Counted from the stretch's first letter, positions 46,927-56,024 are shown. The stretch is DNA of 64,000 nucleotides from Desulfocapsa sp. (GCA_016765495.1 JAESPV010000034.1:53345-117344), one strand, 5' to 3'. Numbers and translations are program-made. The notes: generated from the letters alone by a model not told the origin.

Positions 46927-47594
46927 AAGAGGGGTTCTGGTATACGGTGTCTTTACGGGTAGTGCCGACTCTTTTTGTCTGCCTGGTGAAAGTTTTGTTT
47001 GCGACCTGCCGTATTAGAGTTCATGGGCAGAGGTATCGGGATGAGTTGAGAGAACGAGACATTCCAGTTGTTGGCAGTATCTGGCATTATGCGATTATTT
47101 ACATTTTATACTATATGCGAAAAGAGAACGGTGTGGCCATGGTCAGTGCCAGTAAAGATGGAGAGTACATTAGCCGGATTGCTCAAAAGACAGGTTTCAC
47201 AACTGTCAGGGGGTCACGAAATAAGGATGGAGTAAAGGCCATGAAGGCTATGATACGTTATATGAAGCAGGGGCGAGACGGAGCCATAGTTGCTGATGGC
47301 TCGCAGGGGCCTGCACGCATCGCCCAGGCAGGGCCAATAGTTCTGGCAAGTCGTGCCGGCGCAGCAGTCCTCCCCATGCTCTGGTCCTGTAACCGTTATA
47401 AGCGCCTTGGTTCATGGGATGGTACTTCGTTGCCCATGCCCTTTTCCCGTATAGATTTCTTTTTTGGTGAACCCTTTGATGTCCCGCCCAAGATCAAATC
47501 GGAGGAAATAGAGGAATATCGTCTTCTGCTGGAAAACCGTCTCAATGATCTGTATAGAAAGGCATGGGCATTACAAGGTAAAATTGAACATTAA
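46923..47594 (+). CDS. DUF374/lysophospholipid acyltransferase family protein
   Basis: This 223-residue protein has an N-terminal hydrophobic segment and the DUF374 pattern: [15 protein letters not shown], then [82 protein letters not shown] follows. These relatives of LpxL-type acyltransferases probably modify lipid A or phospholipids at the inner membrane. The usual HX4D motif is represented by a variant. It overlaps uvrB by 4 bp and precedes the CbiA-like gene by 31 bp. Confidence 0.85.
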   Translation: MKEGFWYTVSLRVVPTLFVCLVKVLFATCRIRVHGQRYRDELRERDIPVVGSIWHYAIIYILYYMRKENGVAMVSASKDGEYISRIAQKTGFTTVRGSRNKDGVKAMKAMIRYMKQGRDGAIVADGSQGPARIAQAGPIVLASRAGAAVLPMLWSCNRYKRLGSWDGTSLPMPFSRIDFFFGEPFDVPPKIKSEEIEEYRLLLENRLNDLYRKAWALQGKIEH

Positions 47595-47625
47595 TATCCC
47601 CTAAACGTTTTCAGAGCAGAAGAAT

Positions 47626-49011
47626 ATGATAAAAGGAATTGTAGTAGCAGGTCTTGCAGGAGGATCTGGAAAAAGTGTAGTCTCGGTTGGCTTAACTGCG
47701 GCTTTGACTCGTCAGGGGAAGGTGGTTGTTCCTTTTAAAAAAGGGCCGGATTATATTGATGCCGGCTGGATGAAACTTGCTGCCGGGGGAAATTGCTACA
47801 ACCTTGATCCCTATTTAATGAGTGCTGAGAGTATAAAAACCTCATTCTTTACCCACAGTGAAGGCGCTGACGTAGTTGTTGTTGAGGGAAATCGTGGTTT
47901 GTATGATGGTGTAGATATTGATGGTGGTTACTCCACAGCCGAATTGTCTCTTTTGCTCAATCTTCCGGTATTACTGGTGGTGAACTGTACCAAGACCACA
48001 CGAACAGTTGCAGCCATGGTACTTGGTTGTTTAAAACTCGATGAACGTATAGATATTCGCGGCGTAATTTTAAATCAGATCGGAACAAAACGGCATCAAT
48101 CCATCATCACCCAGGCAGTTGAAAAATATACGGGAATTCCTGTCCTTGGTGCTATTCCAAGGATGAAACGTGATATCTTTCCAATGCGTCATCTGGGTGT
48201 TACTCCGCATCAGGAATATGACGGGAGTGATGAGGCCATGCAATTGCTTGCTGAAACAGCAACTGAACATCTTGATCTTGAGAGAATCCAGGAAATAATG
48301 GCTCCGATTGGTGTTAGAAAAGGTGTTGCTGCAAAAAAATATTCAGAAAAGACACTCCGTATTGGGCTGCTAATGGATGCCGCCTTTCAATTCTATTATT
48401 CCGAGAATCTTGAGGCTCTTGAAGAGGCTGGAGCAGAGCTGATCAGCATCAATGCCATGAAGGAAGAGACACTCCCCGATCTTGATGGATTGTATATTGG
48501 GGGCGGTTTTCCTGAAACAAGCGCTAAAGCACTTGCTGCAAACAGTTCTTTTCGTAAGTCAGTAAAAGATGCTGCAGAGAAAGGTTTGCCCATTTATGCT
48601 GAGTGCGGCGGACTTATTTATCTTGGTGAATCAATAGAGCTTGATGGAGAAGTATATCCTCTTACTGGTGTTTTTCCAATTCGTTTTGGTATGTCCAGCA
48701 AGCCTCAAGCCCATGGGTATTCAATATTTGAAGTCGATAAACAGAACCCTTTTTATGAAAGAGGTGCTGAAATCAAAGGACATGAATTTCGCTATTCAAC
48801 AATTCTTGAATGGTCGGGGAAATCAGAAGATCTGGTGTTTAAGATGAGCCGGGGCGTTGGCTTTTCAGACGGACGTGAGGGGGTAACCAGGAAGAATGTT
48901 CTTGCGCTCTATACCCATATTCATGCCATGGGAACACCAGAGTGGGCTGATGGATTTGTAACATGCTGTCGTGATTTTAAAAAGGATGGTCTGCGGAAGC
49001 AGAAGAGTTGA
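47626..49011 (+). CDS. cbiA: Cobyrinic acid a,c-diamide synthase family (CbiA or DsrN-like)
   Basis: This 461-residue glutamine amidotransferase has an N-terminal P-loop synthetase domain (GLAGGSGKSVVS, FKKGPDYIDAGW, VEGNRGLYDG) and a C-terminal class I GATase domain. The nucleophile segment is YAECGGLIYLGE (Cys about 327); the late HIHAMG holds a catalytic His. CbiA amidates cobyrinate or sirohydrochlorin-type rings in B12 synthesis. In sulfur-metabolising bacteria the homologue DsrN amidates siroheme for sulfite reductase. No cobalamin or dsr genes adjoin it, so I cannot choose between them. Confidence 0.88.
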   Translation: MIKGIVVAGLAGGSGKSVVSVGLTAALTRQGKVVVPFKKGPDYIDAGWMKLAAGGNCYNLDPYLMSAESIKTSFFTHSEGADVVVVEGNRGLYDGVDIDGGYSTAELSLLLNLPVLLVVNCTKTTRTVAAMVLGCLKLDERIDIRGVILNQIGTKRHQSIITQAVEKYTGIPVLGAIPRMKRDIFPMRHLGVTPHQEYDGSDEAMQLLAETATEHLDLERIQEIMAPIGVRKGVAAKKYSEKTLRIGLLMDAAFQFYYSENLEALEEAGAELISINAMKEETLPDLDGLYIGGGFPETSAKALAANSSFRKSVKDAAEKGLPIYAECGGLIYLGESIELDGEVYPLTGVFPIRFGMSSKPQAHGYSIFEVDKQNPFYERGAEIKGHEFRYSTILEWSGKSEDLVFKMSRGVGFSDGREGVTRKNVLALYTHIHAMGTPEWADGFVTCCRDFKKDGLRKQKS

Positions 49012-49053
49012 TTTTCCACAGGCCACCATATGCATTGCTTACATCCAACGATA

Positions 49054-50067
49054 CTAAAAAGTTTTCCGACGTGCTGAGTTAGAATAGTCTTCAAATGCAT
49101 TTTGAACAATTTGTAAAATCATTTGTTCATATGTCAGTCCTGTATTTGCATGATAGCACCAATAGAGATATCCAGTACCTAAGCCAGGAACTAAATTTGC
49201 TTCCAAAAAACAAGGATCACCATGCTCATCCATTTTTATATCTATCCTGCCATATCCCTTTGCTCCCAATGCCTTGAAAGAATGTAAGGCCAGTTGTGAA
49301 ATACTATTTTTGAGAGTTTCATCTTCTATTAGTAACGATAATTCATTGTCAGCAATTTTATCTGCAAAGCCCAACATTCTATTTCCTTTAATGTTTTTTT
49401 CAGCGATAAGTTCAATAGGAAAAACGTCATAATCAATGTTTTTAAAATTTTGGAGAATTGCTACAGTATATTCCTTTCCTGTTAAATATTTTTCAACCAG
49501 GCAAACGGTGCCTTGATCTTCAGCAATAGCAGAAACTTTTCTTTGATATTCGTTAAAATTCATAACCAAAGAATCGGAATCAATCCCTCTCGAATCCCCT
49601 TCATAAAGAGGTTTTATAAATAGTGGAAAATTAAGGGGGACAGTACCTTTGGTGTACTGATTGGGCTTTGCAATAAAAAAAGGTGCGGTCTTACATCCGT
49701 ATTTTGCAACCCTATCCTTAGCTTTACTTTTGTCAAATTCCAGTTCAATAGAATTTTTGGATGAACCTGTATATGGAATTTTATACTTATCTAAATACTC
49801 TGAAAACCATATTTTATTTGTCGAGTCTCTCTTGATGGAGCTTATGTTAAATCCTAAATATTTAATTCCTGAAATTACCAGGTCTGGTTTTTTTTTTATG
49901 AGTTCTTCCAGTTCTCTTTCAGAGTTGATTATTGATATTTCCACTTTTGCATAATATTTATTCAAAGTTTTATGCAATAGGGCAAGCGTTCTGTCAGGTA
50001 TTAAATTTAGGTTGTCAATTCTTGTAGTTACAATTTCAATATACTTTTCGTTTTTTACTCTTGTCAT
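49054..50067 (-). CDS. ATP-grasp ligase related to D-alanine-D-alanine ligase
   Basis: This 337-residue protein has the ATP-grasp layout of Ddl. The segment PLFIKPLYEGDSRGIDSDS binds ATP, VEKYLTGKEYTVAIL follows, and the metal site is GYGRIDIKMDEHGDPCFLEANLVPGLG. The N-terminal GGxSxEhxVS motif of true Ddl is missing, so it may join another amino acid or peptide. The coding sequence is visibly more AT-rich than its neighbours and stands alone against a convergent gene, with a repeat-bounded segment (50081-50407) upstream. This suggests acquisition by transfer. GGAG precedes the ATG. Confidence 0.82.
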   Translation of the reverse strand: MTRVKNEKYIEIVTTRIDNLNLIPDRTLALLHKTLNKYYAKVEISIINSERELEELIKKKPDLVISGIKYLGFNISSIKRDSTNKIWFSEYLDKYKIPYTGSSKNSIELEFDKSKAKDRVAKYGCKTAPFFIAKPNQYTKGTVPLNFPLFIKPLYEGDSRGIDSDSLVMNFNEYQRKVSAIAEDQGTVCLVEKYLTGKEYTVAILQNFKNIDYDVFPIELIAEKNIKGNRMLGFADKIADNELSLLIEDETLKNSISQLALHSFKALGAKGYGRIDIKMDEHGDPCFLEANLVPGLGTGYLYWCYHANTGLTYEQMILQIVQNAFEDYSNSARRKTF

Positions 50068-50080
50068 TCATTCTCCACTT

Positions 50081-50407
50081 CAGACCTCGTCGGAGCTTGG
50101 ACGAACACATAAACTGCAACTTAGTACCTTACAGAATCATTTCAAAGAATCTGCGTTTACCTGCCTTTCTCAAAGAAATAATTCTGATAGGTACTTAGCC
50201 CCCCTCAAAGGGGTACTGAAGAGAGTATACTGGCTTACATACTGTTCACCAGTTTTAGTTCCCGTTCCTTAGCGGCATCACATATCTTTATTGATAATTG
50301 GACAATTAGGAGATCAATCCCCAAAAAAACATTGTCCAATTTGTTACACTTCTCTATAACATTAGTACGTTATGGGTAATTTCAATTTCATTCACTGACG
50401 AGGTCTG
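50081..50407. repeat. 327-bp segment bounded by an 11-bp perfect inverted repeat
   Basis: CAGACCTCGTC (50081-50091) and GACGAGGTCTG (50397-50407) are exact reverse complements and delimit the non-coding gap upstream of the ATP-grasp gene. Inside are a family-C repeat (50193-50260), a family-A end (to 50269) and a 10-bp hairpin ATTGGACAAT/ATTGTCCAAT (50297-50306 with 50331-50340). The remaining gap to 50470 shows nothing I recognise. Confidence 0.6.
50193..50260 (+). repeat. Family-C intergenic repeat, copy C2
   Basis: GGTACTTAGCCCCCCTCAA, GGGGTACTGAAGAGAGT and the later GTTCACCAG follow the same order as in copy C1 at 31126. CCCC-TCAAA-GGGG can form a stem. It runs into a family-A end, CCCGTTCCT. 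Confidence 0.5.
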
Positions 50408-50470
50408 TTTTTGTGAAAATGATTGATGGTATTAAAATATCCATTTTCCGGAAATACTACATACCATATA

Positions 50471-50926
50471 CTACACTACTTCTTGCAGGGTGACAAACTT
50501 CAAGGCATGGGTAGTGCATTTTGTGACGCAGGCAGGTTTTAATCCTTCATCCACTCGATCCATGCAATAGTCACACTTTACAGCCTTTTTGGTTTCAGGA
50601 TTCATCTGCGGGATTGTCCAGGGGCACGCTCCAGCGCATGCCATACAGCCGATACATCTTTCTTCGTTAATATAAACAATCCCGTCTGGACGTTTGATCA
50701 TGGCACTGGTGGGACAGATTGGCACACAAAATGGTTCATCACAGTGATAACAAGATCGAAAGGAAAATTCAGTTTTAGGAACTCCTTTTATGGCGGTTAG
50801 TTTGTGATGATCAATTTCACAGAGATAGGGGCCAACAGGTAATCCTTTGTTTGTTTTGCAGTGGATCACACAACCGTGACAGCCGATACATCTTCTGGAA
50901 TTAAGGTAGATCATATATTTGTTCAT
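50471..50926 (-). CDS. 4x[4Fe-4S] ferredoxin-type electron transfer subunit (PhsB/PsrB/DmsB family)
   Basis: This 151-residue protein carries sixteen cysteines in four groups: CIGCHGCVIHC, CYHCDEPFCVPICP, CIGCMACAGACP, and CDYC with CVTKC. This is the standard pattern of the iron-sulfur partner of CISM-type molybdopterin oxidoreductases. The start is ATG 50926, with GGAGGG upstream, overlapping the molybdo-subunit stop by 4 bp. It therefore forms a complex with that subunit. It has no export signal. At 151 residues it is compact relative to DmsB (about 205). Confidence 0.93.
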   Translation of the reverse strand: MNKYMIYLNSRRCIGCHGCVIHCKTNKGLPVGPYLCEIDHHKLTAIKGVPKTEFSFRSCYHCDEPFCVPICPTSAMIKRPDGIVYINEERCIGCMACAGACPWTIPQMNPETKKAVKCDYCMDRVDEGLKPACVTKCTTHALKFVTLQEVV

Positions 50927-53037
50927 AATTCGACCCTCCTCTTTGGGTTTCGGAGACTGCGGCGTACTAGAACAAAAGACTCGCAAAGGTTAATTGCTCC
51001 TCCAGCCTGATCCCAGTCGTCAAGTTTACCAATCATAAGTTTCTGGTCACTGATTCCGGCGTGATACGATCGTGTCTGCAGCGGAATTTGTTTTCCGAAA
51101 CCATGCACCATATAAACGGCTTCCGGATGAATATAATCAACAACATGGGCATGCATTGGTCCGGAGTAGCTCTCATCTTCAGATGAAACATTCACAAGAT
51201 CACCCTCGGCAATACCAAGTTTTCCAGCGGCTCTTTTATTAATCCAAAGACTATTCTCAGGCATCAGCTCAGACAACAGAGGATTATTGGTAGTGTGTCC
51301 ATGACTATGTACGGCTGATCGTCCGTAAACCAGTCTGAACATACCTTTCGGCGGTTTAATGGGGGATTTATATTCTTTGAAAGATGGCAGACCTGCATCG
51401 GTAAGTTTTTTACTGATGATTTCGATTTTTCCTGATGGGGTTTTAAACTGTCCTTCAAGCTTTTTCGGGTCATACATGATTGGTTCATCTGTGAGTGACA
51501 CAAATCCTTTTTCATCAAAATCAGAAATTGAAAATCCCGTAGGCTCAAGCTGCCAGTTCCACATTTCTTCAGCAGTGTTGAATGGAAAGTACTCGCCAAT
51601 ATCTACTCTTTCAGCAAGCTGTTTAAATATCCACCAACCTGGTTTTGTATCAAATTCCGGCTCTATGGCTCTTTTCCTTATGGCAAGGCGAGGCTTTAAA
51701 CCTTTCTGAAGACAGATGGTGCTTTCCCGTTCCAGGTAGGTTGACTCAGGAAGAATAACGTCTGAAAACCATCCGAATTCACTGTAGTGAGTATCAATTG
51801 ACACCAGGAGATCACAGTGCTCAAAGGACATTTTCTGACGTTGAGGATCAGGCCATCCGGAAAACGGATCGTGACGCATTGCGATCCATGCTCTGACAGG
51901 ATATGGATCCTCTTTTTCCATGGCGTCAAAGAACAAATGGCCAAGACCGGGTCCCTTGTCAAAATGTTTGTATTTCCAGCCTACACCATCGGCTCGTTTA
52001 ATATCAGGCTTTGGACAGTCAAGTTCCCGAAGTCCTTTTACACCACAGTCACCAGGGCCTTTAGGAATAAGGAGACCACCTTTCTGTTCTATATTACCCA
52101 TCAGAACATTTAAGAGGTGAAGTCCGCGAGAGGCATAAAAAGAATCTTTATATCGAGACAGGTTCCAGCCGGGATGGAAAATTACCTTAGGCATAACTGG
52201 AATGATGTCATCAATAAAAGAGTGGATGGCTTTTTCTTTGATACCACATTCTTTAGCAGCCCATTCAGGTGTATACTGCTCTATAAAATACGCAAGTTCA
52301 TCAAATCCGGAGACATATTGGTTTATAAAATCACTGTCATAGGCATCTCTTCTGATGAGTTCATGGATCATAGCAAGGATGAGAGCGTAATCTGTCCCCG
52401 GTCTTACCTGAAAGAAACGGTCTGCCTTGATTCCTGTCATGGTCTGGCGAACATCAACATAGGTGAGTTTGCCACCATTTTCCAGCATATCCATGGTCTG
52501 GAGGTTTTCTCCAATGCGGAGGGATGCAAACATATTCCGCCCAAAGAGAACAAGATGTTTGGCATTCTTAATGTCATAAATGAAACCTTTACGGCCTACA
52601 CCGTTAATGGAAAGGCTCGCGTGGTGGGCATTACGTCCACAGGTAGAGTCATGGTTAGTATAGTTCGGAGAACCAAAAGCATGGATAAATGTTTTATACA
52701 TATTCTGCCATGGCCCACCTCTGGATGAGAGGACGACAGCTTCGGGACCATGTTCAGCTTTGATTTTTTTTAATTTATTGCTGATATAATCAAGGGCTGT
52801 TGGCCAGCTGACTTTCTGCCAGCGTCCTTCACCACGCGCACCCTCTCTGATGAGGGGTTGCTGCGGCCTCTCATGGTCAGTAACAAGAGCAGTTCCAGCG
52901 GATCCCTTGGCACATAATGCACCACCAAGAATATGTTGGTTTCCCTCTATCCATGTTATTTTATTGCTTTCTGATTCCACACGGATAGGACAGCGCACAG
53001 TGCACATCCCACACATGGAATAAACAGATTTTTTCAT
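50923..53037 (-). CDS. Molybdopterin oxidoreductase catalytic subunit (polysulfide/thiosulfate reductase-like)
   Basis: This 704-residue member of the DMSO reductase superfamily has an N-terminal [4Fe-4S] site (Cys 9, 12, 16 and 42). SSRGGPWQNMY and a likely Mo-ligand cysteine near 133 (NHDSTCGRNAHH) follow, then the C-terminal MGD-binding domain (PENSLWINKRAAGKLGIAEGDLVNV). It resembles Psr/Phs/Ttr-type enzymes, but the substrate is uncertain. There is no twin-arginine signal at MKKSVYSMCGMC, so it appears cytoplasmic, unlike most relatives. AGGAGG precedes the ATG. It is coupled to the iron-sulfur subunit; no NrfD-type anchor is present. Confidence 0.9.
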   Translation of the reverse strand: MKKSVYSMCGMCTVRCPIRVESESNKITWIEGNQHILGGALCAKGSAGTALVTDHERPQQPLIREGARGEGRWQKVSWPTALDYISNKLKKIKAEHGPEAVVLSSRGGPWQNMYKTFIHAFGSPNYTNHDSTCGRNAHHASLSINGVGRKGFIYDIKNAKHLVLFGRNMFASLRIGENLQTMDMLENGGKLTYVDVRQTMTGIKADRFFQVRPGTDYALILAMIHELIRRDAYDSDFINQYVSGFDELAYFIEQYTPEWAAKECGIKEKAIHSFIDDIIPVMPKVIFHPGWNLSRYKDSFYASRGLHLLNVLMGNIEQKGGLLIPKGPGDCGVKGLRELDCPKPDIKRADGVGWKYKHFDKGPGLGHLFFDAMEKEDPYPVRAWIAMRHDPFSGWPDPQRQKMSFEHCDLLVSIDTHYSEFGWFSDVILPESTYLERESTICLQKGLKPRLAIRKRAIEPEFDTKPGWWIFKQLAERVDIGEYFPFNTAEEMWNWQLEPTGFSISDFDEKGFVSLTDEPIMYDPKKLEGQFKTPSGKIEIISKKLTDAGLPSFKEYKSPIKPPKGMFRLVYGRSAVHSHGHTTNNPLLSELMPENSLWINKRAAGKLGIAEGDLVNVSSEDESYSGPMHAHVVDYIHPEAVYMVHGFGKQIPLQTRSYHAGISDQKLMIGKLDDWDQAGGAINLCESFVLVRRSLRNPKRRVEL

Positions 53038-53064
53038 TTAAATATCCTCCTAAATGATATGTAA

Positions 53065-53088
53065 TTCAAGTTACTTCGTGTACGTTTC
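53065..53088 (-). repeat. Family-A end fragment
   Basis: On the minus strand AAACGTACACGAAGTAACTT matches the left end of family-A elements. The other end is absent. It sits between the three-TM protein and the molybdo-subunit gene, touching the stop codon of the former. Confidence 0.5.
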
Positions 53089-53712
53089 TTATCTGGCAGT
53101 AGCTGCTTGTTTATTGTTTACCTCATTGATAATCCGAATCTTCCGGTGGCGCTCAATTCCTTTTTTCAGGAGTGCCCAGGCAAGATAGAATGACACCAGT
53201 GACACTAAATAGAAAAATATGGAGCCAATCAGGACTGGTTCCCCGCCGGATGAACCAAATTGCATTATGTATTCCCGGCCGGTGAGTTCCATCAGCTTTT
53301 CAGGGCGGAAGAACGAATTGACATAGGACATTACCATCAGGATCGGCAAGTACGTAGTGGCCAAACCGAGCAACAAGCCTTCAAAGAAATAATCGTAGTA
53401 GCAACGATTAAGCTTTGCTTTGTCGATATTTTTAGCCATGCGTGAGCCTTTTTCCCGGTCTTCACAGCGCATTGCCTCTTCACGAACATTAAGCCAGTGA
53501 TAAAAGTCTTCTTCGAGCTTTTTGTGTCGTTTAGTACGGCATTTTTTGCTTAAGAACTTTGTGCAGAATACCGTGAGCAGGGCAAGTAGGACAAGGATAA
53601 ATGCTGGTCCTGTAATGGATTGAACCGGGGAAAGTAGACTGTCCACTATTCCTGCAAAATGAAGAATCGTGGCGTATATATATTCCCAGGAGATATCTAA
53701 AAAACGTTCCAT
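53089..53712 (-). CDS. Three-TM membrane protein of the oxidoreductase locus, unrecognised
   Basis: This 207-residue protein has one hydrophobic helix near 33-52, a long basic and acidic helical stretch (about 53-105, KKCRTKRHKKLEEDF...) and two further helices near 110-130 and 160-185. The arrangement of one helix, charged hairpin and two helices recalls the DUF106/YidC-superfamily topology, but I see no firm sequence match. It lies between the TauE exporter and the molybdopterin enzyme, all on one strand, so it may anchor or serve that complex. AGGT precedes the ATG. Confidence 0.7.
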   Translation of the reverse strand: MERFLDISWEYIYATILHFAGIVDSLLSPVQSITGPAFILVLLALLTVFCTKFLSKKCRTKRHKKLEEDFYHWLNVREEAMRCEDREKGSRMAKNIDKAKLNRCYYDYFFEGLLLGLATTYLPILMVMSYVNSFFRPEKLMELTGREYIMQFGSSGGEPVLIGSIFFYLVSLVSFYLAWALLKKGIERHRKIRIINEVNNKQAATAR

Positions 53713-53742
53713 GATGTACCTATCGGCTTAAGAATTAATTAC

Positions 53743-53780
53743 TTACAGTTCAGCATAAGCAACGCTATGCTGAACTGTAA
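53743..53780. repeat. Perfect 15-bp inverted repeat with 8-base loop
   Basis: TTACAGTTCAGCATA (53743-53757) and TATGCTGAACTGTAA (53766-53780) are exact reverse complements. It lies between the TauE gene and the three-TM gene. No T-run follows on the minus strand, so it may be an mRNA processing or stability hairpin, or a weak terminator or operator. Confidence 0.8.
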
Positions 53781-53808
53781 GTTTTCTCAATTACTTTATC
53801 TGCTATTC

Positions 53809-55512
53809 CTAGATCCAGTACTGAATTTTGAGGAAACGGAAGAACAGGAAGAACAATGTACAGGCGAGAACGATTTTGAGGGTTCTCTCACTGAACATTT
53901 TTTGACAACGACTACCAAGCATACCACCGGCAAAACCACCAATGATGATTGCTCCTGCCAGAACCATATCGGGAAAATATCCGTTCAGGACATACCCGAT
54001 AAAAGAACCGATACTTGAGAAGCATGTTCCGACCAGAGAAATTGGAACGGCAACATACATTGGAAGTGCGGCAATTGTGGTCATCATTGGAACGAGCAGG
54101 AAGCCACCACCAATACCGAAGGCACGGGATGCCATACCTACAATGATACCAAGGAATGCAAAGAGGAGCGGGTTAATACGAAATTCCTCACCCCAAAATT
54201 TGAAGCGATAGTCAGTGAGTCCGGATTTAATAGGCTCAATGGATCCCATTTCAACAGAACCGCCGGTTTCTTTAGCTTTTTTAACGGCATCGTTAAACTT
54301 TTGGGTCATGGCTTTGATATTCTTTCTCTTATTCATGGCCGCAGGGGTCATTTCCATAAGAGTTTTAACACCCATAATTACAACCAGAACACCTAACCAC
54401 TCTTTGTACGCTTTCATTGAGAGGTACTGTGTTAAATATCCACCAAGCCAAACGGAACCGATGAAAATACCGGCACCAAAGGAGAGGCCAACCGGCCAGG
54501 CCACACGACGCTCAACTATGGCAAAACGATAAAAAGATCCGAGTGGGGAGAAGAGAGTAAGTGCGATATTTGAAGGACGAAGAACATTTGCAGCATTGAT
54601 ACCAACAGGACCTGCAGTTTGCACAAACAGAGCCTGGAAAGCACCCATGAGCATACCCCCGGCAGCGCCGATCATTGAGAAATAGGTACCAACAAGGATG
54701 GCACCTATAACTATGATGAGAGGATTCATATAGCGATAGCCTTTGGCTAACCAGAAACCGTTTTTTTCGATGGTGTAGGAACCATCCTTACTGCCATTCA
54801 CATAAACATCAAAGGCAGTATCAGGTGCAGTGTGGCGGAATGATGCAAAGGAGGCTGTAAATTTACCAGTTGCTTTGTCAAGCTTGACGGATGTGCCTTC
54901 GTCCCAGTAATTACCGGATGCAGCATCACCGATTACACTTCTTGCAAATATGACAACTTTACCTTTTTTGTTCCCCTCTTTTCCAATGGTGTTTATACCG
55001 TATGTGTCCTCTTTTATGAACCTGAGTAAATTCCACTGGTCAGAAGTTTTAATGGGGCCGAGCATGTCTTTAACAGCAATATCATCAAAACTCTTTTTGA
55101 GTCTGAACATGGTGGTGTTGTAGAGTCCCTGACCTTTTTTGAAGATAAACGAGGGCCCGCCAAATTTTTTGTTCCCATCTTCACCAAAAGCATCACGGTT
55201 GGTAGTTATCATGTAGTAAAGAGGAGGAATCGATGTGTCAGCAGAGAATCCGGCTTTTACACCTTTTTGAGGAAGTTTCTTTTTCTCAAATTTACCATCA
55301 GTATCAGATGCTTTGAATTCATTCTGCTGGGCAATGGCAATATAGAGTTCCTGCCCTGGTGCAATCTGTCCTTCTATGGTGACGGTATCGCCAGCTTTAT
55401 ACTTTGTGGCTGATATTGTTGTCCCGGCAAAAGAGTTACTCTGCCAGGCTAAAAGCCAGATTGAAATCACCATCAAGGTAATGGATAGTTGTTTACATTT
55501 TGTCATTTTCAT
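53809..55512 (-). CDS. TauE/SafE-family sulfite/organosulfonate exporter with large periplasmic domain
   Basis: This 567-residue protein has a signal peptide (ending near NSFAG), a beta-rich periplasmic domain of about 235 residues, then eight or so membrane helices in two TauE repeats. The repeats are recognisable by MIGAAGGMLMGAFQALF and RAFGIGGGFLLVPMMTTIAALPMYVAVPISLVGT. TauE/SafE proteins move small sulfur-containing or organic anions such as sulfite and sulfoacetate. Plain members are 250-300 residues, so the periplasmic domain is a large addition, perhaps for substrate capture. It leads the oxidoreductase genes on the same strand. Confidence 0.9.
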   Translation of the reverse strand: MKMTKCKQLSITLMVISIWLLAWQSNSFAGTTISATKYKAGDTVTIEGQIAPGQELYIAIAQQNEFKASDTDGKFEKKKLPQKGVKAGFSADTSIPPLYYMITTNRDAFGEDGNKKFGGPSFIFKKGQGLYNTTMFRLKKSFDDIAVKDMLGPIKTSDQWNLLRFIKEDTYGINTIGKEGNKKGKVVIFARSVIGDAASGNYWDEGTSVKLDKATGKFTASFASFRHTAPDTAFDVYVNGSKDGSYTIEKNGFWLAKGYRYMNPLIIVIGAILVGTYFSMIGAAGGMLMGAFQALFVQTAGPVGINAANVLRPSNIALTLFSPLGSFYRFAIVERRVAWPVGLSFGAGIFIGSVWLGGYLTQYLSMKAYKEWLGVLVVIMGVKTLMEMTPAAMNKRKNIKAMTQKFNDAVKKAKETGGSVEMGSIEPIKSGLTDYRFKFWGEEFRINPLLFAFLGIIVGMASRAFGIGGGFLLVPMMTTIAALPMYVAVPISLVGTCFSSIGSFIGYVLNGYFPDMVLAGAIIIGGFAGGMLGSRCQKMFSERTLKIVLACTLFFLFFRFLKIQYWI

Positions 55513-55586
55513 TACGTCTCTTTTGGGATTGAATTAATCGGATGGAGCCTTCTGACGGGCACCTGTTAGTCAATTCTCGTTTTAAC

Positions 55587-55593
55587 TGTTGCA
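55587..55593. promoter_or_regulatory. TGTTGCA motif upstream of the TauE gene
   Basis: TGTTGCA lies 75 bp before the TauE start codon. The same core occurs twice at 58376-58417, upstream of the sigma-54 promoter. It may be a half-site for the local regulator. Alone it is too short to be certain. Confidence 0.25.
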
Positions 55594-55658
55594 GGTTTTA
55601 CAGATGATTTAGCAGTCACCTCCTTCTTGTGTTGTATGTGCATTGGTATATGGGTTTG

Positions 55659-56024
55659 TTACTTTTTCAGTGCGAGTACCTTCTTAACCTTTTCTTCGAG
55701 TTCATCACGATCTATGGGCTTCACGCAATATTCATCAGCACCAAGACTTATGCTCTCACGAGCAGTTTCAACGGTGGGATATCCTGTGAGCATGATCACC
55801 CGAATTGCTGGATCCATCTTTTTCAGGATGGCCAGTACTTCAACTCCACTCATTTTCTTTAACTTTATGTCTAAAATTGCCAGGTCAATCGTATGCGTTT
55901 GAGCGTGAGTGATAAGATCTTCTTCTTCGGTAAATGTGTGAACATTATGCCCTTTCTTTGTGAGAATCTTACCAATAAGAACGGTCGCATCCTTGACATC
56001 ATCGAGTGTAATTATTTCAGCCAT
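55659..56024 (-). CDS. Single-domain response regulator receiver
   Basis: This 121-residue CheY-like protein has the acid pair DD at 8-9, the phospho-acceptor Asp about 52 (DLAILDIKLKKMSG), the switch Thr in VIMLTGYPT and the conserved Lys in CVKPID. There is no output domain. It follows the histidine kinase gene by 14 bp and is probably its phosphate sink or relay, perhaps passing phosphate to the sigma-54 regulator nearby. GAGGAT precedes the ATG. Confidence 0.93.
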   Translation of the reverse strand: MAEIITLDDVKDATVLIGKILTKKGHNVHTFTEEEDLITHAQTHTIDLAILDIKLKKMSGVEVLAILKKMDPAIRVIMLTGYPTVETARESISLGADEYCVKPIDRDELEEKVKKVLALKK

